Source: Byssovorax sp.
GTDB taxonomy: Bacteria; Myxococcota_A; Polyangia; Polyangiales; Polyangiaceae
Assembly (NCBI GenBank): GCA_025362495.1
Contig: JANYGI010000157.1
Location: 43,638 to 107,637, forward strand
Direction of reading: 5' to 3'
Length of the DNA: 64,000 bases
The notes beneath the pieces were generated by a model, which searched no databases, was not told the DNA's origin, and saw only the letters and a list, made by a program, of their open reading frames with translations. Positions 42,755-50,403 of the stretch are shown here, one piece after another. Position numbers and translations under genes: made by a program. The first letter of the stretch is position 1. Each line of letters opens with the position of its first letter.

Positions 42755-44656
42755 CTAGAGGCGGACGTTGTTCGTCCGACACCAGCCGGCCAGGGCGGCG
42801 ATCGACCAGATGCGCGAGTGCGAGGTGTAGCGCTCGCTGCGGAGGAACGAGCGCCAGAGTCGCTCGACCGCGCCGGGGCGGAAGACGCCGAGCTCCCGGG
42901 TGCTGCTGGAGAGGAGAATGTCTTCCATCCAGCCGCGGAGCGGGCCGCGAAACCAGGTATCGAACGGGAGCGTGAAGCCCATCTTGGCGCGATCGCGGAC
43001 CTGCCGAGGGAGGCTGGGCGCGGCGGCGACGAGGAGCGGTTTGTTCTCGGCGTCGCTGAGCTTGAGGGCGCCCCGGACGCGCAGCACCTTCTCGATCAGC
43101 ACGTGATCGAGGAGCGGGACGCGGACCTCGAGCGAGTGGGCCATGCTCATGGCGTCGGAGTCGCGGAGCAGCGTGTTCTTGAGGTAATTCGAGAGCTCGA
43201 GCGCCGAGAACGCGTTGATCGGATCGAGCTCGCCCGAGGCCAGGCGCTCGCGCAGGCCGTCGGGCACCGTGATGCCGTCGTAGGCCACGTGGGTGCCGAG
43301 CTCGTCCGTCAGGAGCTGGCGGCGCTGGTCAAGCGTGAACATCGCGCGCAGCACCGCGTACGCCGCGTCGGGCTGCCCCGCGCTGGCGAGGAGCGCGCCG
43401 AGCTTGCGGAGCTGGTTCGGCGCGAGCGCGACGCCGTCGAGCCCGGCGAGCGCGGCACGAACGATCGGAGGAAAGCGATTGATCGCGCGGGCGATCGGGA
43501 GGGCGCGGGCGAAGAAGCGAAAGTAGCCATAGCCCGCGAAGAGCTCGTCGCCGCCGAGGCCCGACAGGGCGACGGCGAGGCCCGCTTCGCGCGCGGCCTT
43601 GGACACGAAATAGGTGTTCACGCCGTCGGACGAGGGCTGATCGAGCGCGCGGACGGCGCCGTCGATCTCGCGGGCCGCCTGGTTGGCCGGGAGGTGGACT
43701 TGCCGGTGGGTGCAGCCGTAGCGGCGCGCGACCTCGGCCGCGAAGGGCGCCTCGCTGAAGCGCTCTTCGTCGAAGGTGACCGTGAAGGTGTGGATTGGCG
43801 CGGCGCCCGGCTCGGTCGCGAAGGCCACCAGGACCGAGCTGTCGATGCCGCCGGAGAGGAAGATCCCGACAGGCACGTCGGCGATGAGGCGGAGCCGGAC
43901 AGCGTCCTTCAGGATCGGGGTGACCGCGCGGACCTCGTCGTCGAACGTGCTTTGCGGGGCGCGATCGAGCGGTATCTCCCAGTAGCGGCGGAGGGTGACG
44001 CGGCCGTCGCGCAGCTCGAGCGTGTGGCCCGGAGGCAGGGAGTTGATCCCGTCGATGATCGAGCTGGGCCCGGAGACGGCGCCGAAGGCGAAATAGGACG
44101 CTACGGCCGGCCGCGAGAGCCGACGCTCGGCGGCGCCGGTGGCGAGGAGCGTGCGGACCTCGGAGGAGAACGCGAGGCCGCCCGAGGGGCGCTGGGTGTA
44201 ATAAAGAGGCTTGATTCCCAGGCGATCGCGCGCGAGGAACAGCGCCCGCTCGCGGGCGTCCCAGATGGCGAAGGCGAACATGCCGCGGAAGCGAGAGAGG
44301 CAGTCTCGGCCCCAGCGGACATAAGCCTTGAGGACGACCTCGGTGTCACAGACCGAGTCGAACGTCACCCCTTCGCGGGCGAGCTGCTCCCGGATCTCGA
44401 CGTGATTGAAGACCTCACCGTTGTAGGTGATGGTGTAACGCCCGTCGCTCGTCGTGCGCGGCTGGTGGCCTGCCGGCGATAGATCGATGATCGAGAGGCG
44501 GGTGTGGGCGAGGCCGCAAACGATGGTCCCCGAGGCATCACGGAACGAGCCGCGATCGTCCGGCCCGCGGTGCCAGAGCGACTGAATCGCGGTCTGCAGC
44601 ACCTCCGGCGAGGCGAGCGCGGCCTCCAGGCCGGCGTATCCGTAGATGCCACACAC
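42755..44656 (-). CDS. asnB: Glutamine-hydrolysing asparagine synthase-type amidotransferase (second copy)
   Basis: 633 residues. A GTG start is fixed by the Cys2 nucleophile (MCGIYGYAGLEAA). Glutaminase motifs: LWHRGPDDRGSF, HTRLSIIDLS, ITYNGEVFNH. Synthetase motifs: GIFLSGGIDSSVLVAF and LSGLGGDELFAGYGYF. Unlike the first copy it has the YGYFRFF/ANKPLLV pattern common in polysaccharide loci. WbpS-type amidation of a uronic acid is the probable role; ordinary asparagine synthesis is possible. It follows gmd by 15 nt on the same strand, so is probably co-transcribed with it. Confidence 0.9.
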   Translation of the reverse strand: MCGIYGYAGLEAALASPEVLQTAIQSLWHRGPDDRGSFRDASGTIVCGLAHTRLSIIDLSPAGHQPRTTSDGRYTITYNGEVFNHVEIREQLAREGVTFDSVCDTEVVLKAYVRWGRDCLSRFRGMFAFAIWDARERALFLARDRLGIKPLYYTQRPSGGLAFSSEVRTLLATGAAERRLSRPAVASYFAFGAVSGPSSIIDGINSLPPGHTLELRDGRVTLRRYWEIPLDRAPQSTFDDEVRAVTPILKDAVRLRLIADVPVGIFLSGGIDSSVLVAFATEPGAAPIHTFTVTFDEERFSEAPFAAEVARRYGCTHRQVHLPANQAAREIDGAVRALDQPSSDGVNTYFVSKAAREAGLAVALSGLGGDELFAGYGYFRFFARALPIARAINRFPPIVRAALAGLDGVALAPNQLRKLGALLASAGQPDAAYAVLRAMFTLDQRRQLLTDELGTHVAYDGITVPDGLRERLASGELDPINAFSALELSNYLKNTLLRDSDAMSMAHSLEVRVPLLDHVLIEKVLRVRGALKLSDAENKPLLVAAAPSLPRQVRDRAKMGFTLPFDTWFRGPLRGWMEDILLSSSTRELGVFRPGAVERLWRSFLRSERYTSHSRIWSIAALAGWCRTNNVRL

Positions 44657-44671
44657 AGGACGACTCCGACT

Positions 44672-45670
44672 CTACCCGCGGGCTCGTTTTTCGCGAGCCG
44701 CAAGCTCGATGTCGGCGTCGACCATGCGGGCCACGAGCTCGGGAAAGCTCACCTTCGGAGTCCACCCGAGGGCGGCCTTGGCCTTCGCCGGATCGGCGAG
44801 CAGCAAGTCGACCTCGGCCGGGCGGAAGTAGCGCTCGTCGATGCGGACGTGCTCCTGCCAGTTCAGGTCGGCGCGGGTGAACGCCAGCTCGAGGAACTCG
44901 CGGACGGAGTGCGTCTCGCCGGTGCCGATGACGTAGTCGTCGGCCTTGTCTTGCTGGAGCATCAGCCACATGGCCTCGACGTAGTCGGCGGCGTGGCCCC
45001 AGTCGCGCTTGGCGTCGAGGTTGCCGAGGAAGAGCTCGCGCTGCGTGCCCTGCTTGATCCGGCCGATGGCGCGGGTGATCTTGCGGGTCACGAACGTTTC
45101 GCCGCGGCGCTCGCTCTCGTGGTTGAAGAGGATCCCGTTGCTGGCGTGGAGCCCGTAGGCCTCGCGGTAGTTCTGCGTGACGTAGAAGGCGTAGGCCTTG
45201 GCCGCGGCGTAGGGGCTGCGCGGGTGGAACGGCGTCGTCTCCTTCTGGGGGATCTCGACCACCTTGCCGTAGAGCTCGCTCGAGCTGGCCTGGTAGAACT
45301 TGCACGAGACGCCGAGCTTGCGGATGGCCTCCAGCAAGCGGATCGAGCCGAGGCCGGTGATCTCCGCGGTGTACTCGGGGATGTCGAACGAGACGCGGAC
45401 GTGGCTCTGGGCGCCGAGGTTGTAGACCTCGTCGGGCTTGACCTCGCCGATGACGCTCTGGAGCGAGGAGGCGTCGTTCAGGTCGCCGTAGTGGAGGTGG
45501 AGGCGGACGCCGCGCTCGTGCGGATCCTTGTAGATGTGGTCGAGGCGCTCGGTGTTGAACGAGCTGGAGCGACGGACGATGCCATGAACTTCATACCCCT
45601 TCTCGAGCAGGAGCTCGGTGAGGTAGGAGCCATCCTGCCCGGTGATTCCTGTGATGAGGGCGCGTTTCAT
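44672..45670 (-). CDS. gmd: GDP-mannose 4,6-dehydratase
   Basis: 332 residues. It converts GDP-D-mannose to GDP-4-keto-6-deoxy-D-mannose, the branch point to GDP-fucose, GDP-rhamnose and perosamine. NADP-binding [32 protein letters not shown], the catalytic SSSELYGKV plus SPYAAAKAY and [15 protein letters not shown] are all present and typical. The next enzyme (reductase, epimerase or aminotransferase) is not adjacent; the DegT aminotransferase at 53.2 kb could use its product. Its own promoter lies about 70 nt upstream. Confidence 0.95.
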   Translation of the reverse strand: MKRALITGITGQDGSYLTELLLEKGYEVHGIVRRSSSFNTERLDHIYKDPHERGVRLHLHYGDLNDASSLQSVIGEVKPDEVYNLGAQSHVRVSFDIPEYTAEITGLGSIRLLEAIRKLGVSCKFYQASSSELYGKVVEIPQKETTPFHPRSPYAAAKAYAFYVTQNYREAYGLHASNGILFNHESERRGETFVTRKITRAIGRIKQGTQRELFLGNLDAKRDWGHAADYVEAMWLMLQQDKADDYVIGTGETHSVREFLELAFTRADLNWQEHVRIDERYFRPAEVDLLLADPAKAKAALGWTPKVSFPELVARMVDADIELAAREKRARG

Positions 45671-45739
45671 GGGAGCGGGTTTCTCGCGTGGAAAGGCTAG
45701 TCGAGGCCAAGTCGGCCCGCGGGGACGGGCGAGGGCGAG

Positions 45740-45769
45740 ACGCTAGCATCGGGGGTCTGTCGCTGCCAA
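45740..45769 (-). promoter_or_regulatory. gmd: Promoter of gmd
   Basis: On the minus strand TTGGCA (45769-45764), an 18-nt spacer, and TAGCGT (45745-45740). The -10 ends 69 nt from the gmd ATG. It lies in the 111-nt gap after the glycosyltransferase gene. Confidence 0.5.
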
Positions 45770-45781
45770 TGCAGGGTTTTT

Positions 45782-46918
45782 TCAGGTATCGAGCGCGGCG
45801 TGCAGGTGTGCACGGAGCGAGCGGAGGAAGCTCGGGTACGTGAAGAGCTCGTCGAGGCGGCGATGTGCGGCGGACCCCATCGCCGCGAGCCTGGCCGGAT
45901 CGGCGAGCAGCTCGATGCATGTGGAAGCGAAGCCGCCGACGTCGTCGTACGTGACGAGGCGCCCCGTCTCGCCCTCGACGATCACCTCGGGTGTGCCGCC
46001 GTGGTTGCCGCCGATCGATGGTTTGCCGAAGAGCGCCGCCTCCAGGAACACGATGCCGAAGCCCTCTTTGGCGCTGGGCATGACGAAGAGCGAGCTCTCC
46101 GCGTAGGCCTCGGCGAGGGCCGCGGGCGAGACGCGACCACGAAACTCGACGCGCTCGACCACGCCGGCGTCGCGCGCGGCTTGCTCGAGGCGCGGGCGAT
46201 CCGAGCCGTCGCCGACGATCGCGTAGCGGATGCCCGGCACCTTCACGGCGATGGCCGGCAGCGCGCGGATCACCTGCTCGATGCCCTTGTGGCGCTCGGT
46301 CTCGGCGAGCCGCGCCACGGTGAGCAGGAGCGGGCGCGCGGGATCCGGCGTCGTCTTCGGCTTTTGCCCGGAGAAGTCGGCGGCCCAGATCGGATCGAGC
46401 GCGCACGGCTGGAGACCGACGAGCGAGCGGGACACGTCGTTGTGGCGAATGAGCTGGCTGCGGGTGTAATCGCTCACGGCGAGAACGCGGTCCGCGGTGC
46501 GCACGGCGAGGCGCTGCGCGGGGCTCATGCGCCGCCACACCTCGATGCCGTGGGTGACGAACCACTGCGCCGCGCGGGGCCGCATGGCGCGGGCGATCAG
46601 CGCGACGGGGGAAAAGTTCACGTGGCCGAGGACGATGAGATCGGGCCGGAGCCGCGCGACGCGCTCGATCGTGGCGGCGGCGAACCGCGGCCGCGAGCCG
46701 GCGAAGGCCAGCGGTCGCGGGAGCGTCGGCTCGAAGTAGCGCGGGTCGAGGTGGCTCTCTGTGTCGAGCAGGAGCAGCGTCTCGCAGGTGCCCCCGCGCT
46801 CCACGGCGATGGCGTGGAGGGCCTTGATCAGAAGGCGATTGTACATCTCGAGGCCGCCGGCGGGGCCGAACGCGCCGGGCAGCAGCAAGAGCACGCGGGT
46901 GGGCTTCGAGCGCTTCAA
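45782..46918 (-). CDS. Glycosyltransferase family 4, paralogue A
   Basis: 378 residues from a TTG at 46918. It was chosen because it aligns exactly with the ATG of its paralogue at 49153 (KRSKPTRVLLLLPGAFGPAG against SRSTPKRFLLALPGAFGPTG). A GTG at 47053 would add 45 unrelated residues. GT-B fold: acceptor loop GAFGPAGGLEMYNRL, VTHGIEVWRRMSP, LLTVARLAETERHKGIEQ, and the donor site SAKEGFGIVFLEAALFGKPS with its E-x7-E pair. It adds a sugar in the glycan pathway. Shares most of its length with paralogue B. Confidence 0.88.
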   Translation of the reverse strand: MKRSKPTRVLLLLPGAFGPAGGLEMYNRLLIKALHAIAVERGGTCETLLLLDTESHLDPRYFEPTLPRPLAFAGSRPRFAAATIERVARLRPDLIVLGHVNFSPVALIARAMRPRAAQWFVTHGIEVWRRMSPAQRLAVRTADRVLAVSDYTRSQLIRHNDVSRSLVGLQPCALDPIWAADFSGQKPKTTPDPARPLLLTVARLAETERHKGIEQVIRALPAIAVKVPGIRYAIVGDGSDRPRLEQAARDAGVVERVEFRGRVSPAALAEAYAESSLFVMPSAKEGFGIVFLEAALFGKPSIGGNHGGTPEVIVEGETGRLVTYDDVGGFASTCIELLADPARLAAMGSAAHRRLDELFTYPSFLRSLRAHLHAALDT

Positions 46919-47148
46919 GGCGAAGCGCCTCGGGGCTGGTCGCGACCCGAGCGCGCGTGTACCGCGTGTGCTCGGGATCTCGGCTGACGAGGTGCCACTG
47001 AGACCATCGAAGGGCGCGGAGCATACGCCCGGCCCGGCGATGAAGTCGAGCACGTCTGCCGCGGTGATCCGCTGGCGTCGCCGGGGCGGACCCGATAGGT
47101 TCGCGAGCGCGGAGCGCAGCGCAGCGCAGCCCCCGCGGAGATGCTTCG

Positions 47149-48015
47149 ATGAACGGCGTAAAGCGCACCAGCGACCTGTCAGCGGAAGAGGTCCAGCGCG
47201 GTAACCAGCGGTGGTGGACCGACAACCCGATGACCTACGACTGGCACGGCCAGGTCGAGGCGCCGCGCTACTCGAGCGCGTGGTTCGACGCCATCGACGC
47301 TGCGCACATCTTCGGCGCGCGCCTCTTCGCCACCCGCGACACGCCGTTCGATCGCGTGATGCCGCTCGCCACCCTCGCGGGCAAGCGCGTGCTCGAGATC
47401 GGCTGCGGGATGGGCCTCCACACCGAGACGCTGGCCCGCGCCGGCGCGAAGGTCACGGCCCTCGATCTCACCCCCACGGCGATCGAGGCCACGACGCGGA
47501 GGCTCGCGCTCCGCGGCCTCTCGGCCGAGGTGATCCGCGGCGACGCCGAGTCGCTGCCGTTCGAAGACCACAGCTTCGACTTCGTGTGGTCGTGGGGTGT
47601 CATCCATCACTCGTCGAGCACGGCGCGGGTGGTGCGCCAGATCGCCCGGGTTTTGAAGCCCGAGGGCGAGTGCCGGATCATGGTCTACAACCGCGAGGGG
47701 ATGAGCGCGAAGGTCTCGCTGCTCAAGGACCACTGGCTCCGCGGCGGCTTCCTCACGCGCAGCTTCGAGGAGACGCTCTATCACGTGACCGACGGCTTCT
47801 CGGCGCGTTACTACGTCGCCGAGCAGTTCGAAGATCTCTTCCGCGGCTTCTTCAAGCAGACGAGCTTCGAGATCTGCGGCCAGGACGCCGACGCCATCCC
47901 GCTGCCGCGCCGCCTGCGCAAGCTCGCGCTGCGCGTCGTGCCGTCGAGCTACCTCGAGGCGGCGCAGGCCCGCCGCGGGAGCTTCATCTTCCTGACGGCG
48001 TCGCAGCCCACGTAG
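47149..48015 (+). CDS. Class I SAM-dependent methyltransferase
   Basis: 288 residues. Motif I is VLEIGCGMGLHTETLA, motif II TALDLTPTAIEAT, post-II GDAESLPFEDHSFDFVWSWG, and motif IV GVIHHSSSTARVV. These define a Methyltransf_11-type fold. The C-terminal 90 residues, with LLKDHWLRGGFLTRSFEETL, form a family-specific cap. In this locus the acceptor is probably a sugar hydroxyl or a lipid-linked glycan; O-methylation could also cap chain length. It sits on the plus strand between the two paralogous glycosyltransferases. TAGGTT (47096-47101) may be its -10. Confidence 0.88.
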   Translation: MNGVKRTSDLSAEEVQRGNQRWWTDNPMTYDWHGQVEAPRYSSAWFDAIDAAHIFGARLFATRDTPFDRVMPLATLAGKRVLEIGCGMGLHTETLARAGAKVTALDLTPTAIEATTRRLALRGLSAEVIRGDAESLPFEDHSFDFVWSWGVIHHSSSTARVVRQIARVLKPEGECRIMVYNREGMSAKVSLLKDHWLRGGFLTRSFEETLYHVTDGFSARYYVAEQFEDLFRGFFKQTSFEICGQDADAIPLPRRLRKLALRVVPSSYLEAAQARRGSFIFLTASQPT

Positions 48016-48019
48016 CAGG

Positions 48020-49153
48020 TCAGCGCGCGTCGACGAGCGCGCGCAGCGTGCGCAGCAGCGTCGCGTAGGTGAAGCGCTCCTCCACGCGGCGCCGCGCGGC
48101 CTCGCCCATCGCGCGCAGCCGCTCGGGATCGCCGAGCAGCGCCGTCGTCATCGCGGCGAGGGCCGGCACGTCGTCGTGATCGACGAGGCGGCCCGTCTCG
48201 CCGTCGACGATCACCTCGGGCGTGCCGCCGTGGTCGCCGCCGATCGAGGCGCGACGAAAGAGACCGGCCTCCAGGAACACGATGCCGAAGCCTTCTTGCG
48301 AGCTCGGCATCGCGAAGAGCGAGCTCTCGCCGTAGGCCTGCGCCAGCGCCTCGGGCGAGACGCGGCCGCGAAACTCGACGCGTGAGGCGACGCCGACCTC
48401 GCGCGCGATCGCTTCCAGGCGCGGGCGATCGTCGCCGCCGCCGACGACGGCGTAGCGCACCCCGGGGATCGACCTCGCCACGATCGGGAGCGCGCGGATG
48501 ATCTGATCGATGCCCTTGTGGCGCTCTTCGCTGGAGAGGCGCGCCACGGTGAGGATCAGCGGCCGATCGACGTCGGGCCCGGAGCGCGCGGCCTCGGCGA
48601 GCGCGCCGTACGCCGCGGCCCAGAACGGATCGAGCGCGCAGGGAAGGAGATCGACCTTCGCGCGATCGATCCCGTTGTGGCGCACGAGCTCGCGGCGCGT
48701 GTAGTCGCTGACGGCGAGCGTCCTGTTCGCGCCGAGCACCGCGAGCCGCGAGAGCGGCCGCATGCGGCGCCAGACCTCGACCCCGTGGACGATGAACCAC
48801 TGCGGCGTGAAGGGCGCGATCACTCGCGACGCGAGGGCGAGCGCGCCGAAGTTGATGTGCCCGAACACCACGAGATCGGGCCGGAAACGAGCTATTTTTG
48901 CCAGCGTGGCGCCGATGAAGCGCGGGCGCGAGCCGCCGAACCCGAGCGGCCTTGGCTGGCGTGGATCGAGGTAGCGCTCGTCGGGGTGCGAGCCTTCGTC
49001 GAGGAGCAGCAGCGCCTCGCACGCGCCGCCGCGCTCGCCCGCGAGCTCGTGGAATGCTTTGACCAGCAACCGATTGTAGGCCTCGATTCCGCCGGTCGGC
49101 CCGAAGGCCCCGGGGAGCGCGAGGAGGAAGCGCTTCGGCGTGGAGCGGCTCAT
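48020..49153 (-). CDS. Glycosyltransferase family 4, paralogue B
   Basis: 377 residues from the ATG at 49153, which overlaps the upstream stop (ATGA). Same architecture as paralogue A: PGAFGPTGGIEAYNRLLVKA, VHGVEVWRRMRPLSRLAV, TVARLSSEERHKGIDQII and PSSQEGFGIVFLEAGLF. Near-collinear similarity through the whole length points to a local duplication that the methyltransferase gene now splits. Divergence in the mid-region suggests different donor or acceptor specificity. Confidence 0.88.
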   Translation of the reverse strand: MSRSTPKRFLLALPGAFGPTGGIEAYNRLLVKAFHELAGERGGACEALLLLDEGSHPDERYLDPRQPRPLGFGGSRPRFIGATLAKIARFRPDLVVFGHINFGALALASRVIAPFTPQWFIVHGVEVWRRMRPLSRLAVLGANRTLAVSDYTRRELVRHNGIDRAKVDLLPCALDPFWAAAYGALAEAARSGPDVDRPLILTVARLSSEERHKGIDQIIRALPIVARSIPGVRYAVVGGGDDRPRLEAIAREVGVASRVEFRGRVSPEALAQAYGESSLFAMPSSQEGFGIVFLEAGLFRRASIGGDHGGTPEVIVDGETGRLVDHDDVPALAAMTTALLGDPERLRAMGEAARRRVEERFTYATLLRTLRALVDAR

Positions 49154-50337
49154 GCGGCCTCGTGGGTGCGCGCGCCGTCGAGGCTCGCCAGCGCTCGCAC
49201 GAGCCCCGCCGTCGTCTGCGTGTAGCTGTAGCGGGCGACGATCTCGAAGCTCTTTTCGCCCCACGCGCGCAGGCGATCGCGATCGGCGAGCGCCTCGGTC
49301 AGGCAGCGCGCGAGCGCGGCGACGTCGCCCGTGGGGAAGATCAGGCCGTTCTCGCGCGGCCGCACCAGGTCTTCGCCGCAGCCGACGTCGGCGCTGACGA
49401 TGATCGGGCGCGAGAGGCACATGGCCTCGTTCACGGCGAGCCCCCACGTCTCGCTCGCGCCTTGACTGGGCAGGACGAAGAGATCGCCGGCGGCGTAAGT
49501 ACGCGGCATTTGCAGCTGATTCTGGAACGGGGCGAAGCGGATCTTCGGGTGGCTCGCGGCGAGCGCGCGGAGCTCTTGCTCCTGGGGCCCGCTGCCGACG
49601 AGCAGGAGCGAGGCGCGCGGGAGATCGGCCTGCATGAAGGCGCGGATCAGCACCGCGAGGTTCTTCTTCGGCTCGAATTTGCCTGCCGAGAGGATCACCG
49701 TGTCGTCGTCGGCGAGGCCGAGCTCGCGTCGCCAGGCCGTCGCCGCGAGGAGCGTCGCCTCGCGCTGGCCGGCGAAGCGCGCGTTATCGACCGAGTGCGG
49801 CGCGAAGAAGAGTCGCGACGCCGGCACGCCGTGGTGGAGGAAGTAGCGGCGGTTGGCCTGGCCCACGTAAAGAAACGCCGCGAAGCGCCGCATCAGCAGC
49901 GTGAGCGCGCCGCGGCGGACCCACTCCTTCGCTCCGACGCGCGGGACGAGGCGGTGCGAGTCGCCGCGAAAGAGCAGCGGTGACGAGCGCCACGACCAGA
50001 GGAAGCGGTGCGTGCTCGCGTAGTTGTAGGTCATCATCAGCACGGCCGCGGGATCGAAGGCCCGCACGCGACGCGAGAGATCGGGGTTCTGCATCCCCAT
50101 GAAGTGCATGGTGCCCGGCGTGGAGCTGACGTTGGGCACGAACTCGTGGGCGTAGCCGTCGAGCAGGGGAATGTCCCACGTGAGCGCGTGCCCGAAGCCG
50201 GGATCGATCGTCTGCTTCACGCCGAAGTCCCAGAGATAGAAGACCTTGAGATCGATCCCCGGCTGCGCCGCGACGTCGCGGTACCACGGCGCGTTGTACT
50301 GGATGGGGTGCGAGGTGATGATCGCGAGCTTTTTCAT
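49150..50337 (-). CDS. Glycosyltransferase family 4
   Basis: 395 residues. N-terminal MKKLAIITSHPIQYNAPWYR, a form seen in many GT4 members of polysaccharide loci; LFRGDSHRLVPRVGAKEWVR; donor-domain VILSAGKFEPKKNLAVLIRA; and SQGASETWGLAVNEAMCLSR with the catalytic-site glutamates. It is coupled by a 4-nt overlap to paralogue B, so these two are co-translated and may act in succession. A TAGGCT (50358-50353) 15 nt upstream may be its -10. Confidence 0.88.
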   Translation of the reverse strand: MKKLAIITSHPIQYNAPWYRDVAAQPGIDLKVFYLWDFGVKQTIDPGFGHALTWDIPLLDGYAHEFVPNVSSTPGTMHFMGMQNPDLSRRVRAFDPAAVLMMTYNYASTHRFLWSWRSSPLLFRGDSHRLVPRVGAKEWVRRGALTLLMRRFAAFLYVGQANRRYFLHHGVPASRLFFAPHSVDNARFAGQREATLLAATAWRRELGLADDDTVILSAGKFEPKKNLAVLIRAFMQADLPRASLLLVGSGPQEQELRALAASHPKIRFAPFQNQLQMPRTYAAGDLFVLPSQGASETWGLAVNEAMCLSRPIIVSADVGCGEDLVRPRENGLIFPTGDVAALARCLTEALADRDRLRAWGEKSFEIVARYSYTQTTAGLVRALASLDGARTHEAA

Positions 50338-50403
50338 CCGACGAGGGGCGCGAGCCTAGCATCGACGTCGGGCTGCGTGCCCCGGTGGTCGAGGCGTGCG
50401 AGC

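Noticed and set aside
41189..44482. A 1097-codon open frame on the plus strand
   Set aside because: It is antisense to the polymerase and second asnB genes, both well supported by motifs. Its composition is shadow-like.
45761..45782. Short hairpin (CTGC-CAAT-GCAG) followed by T6 as a plus-strand terminator
   Set aside because: The stem is only 4 bp and no plus-strand gene lies upstream.
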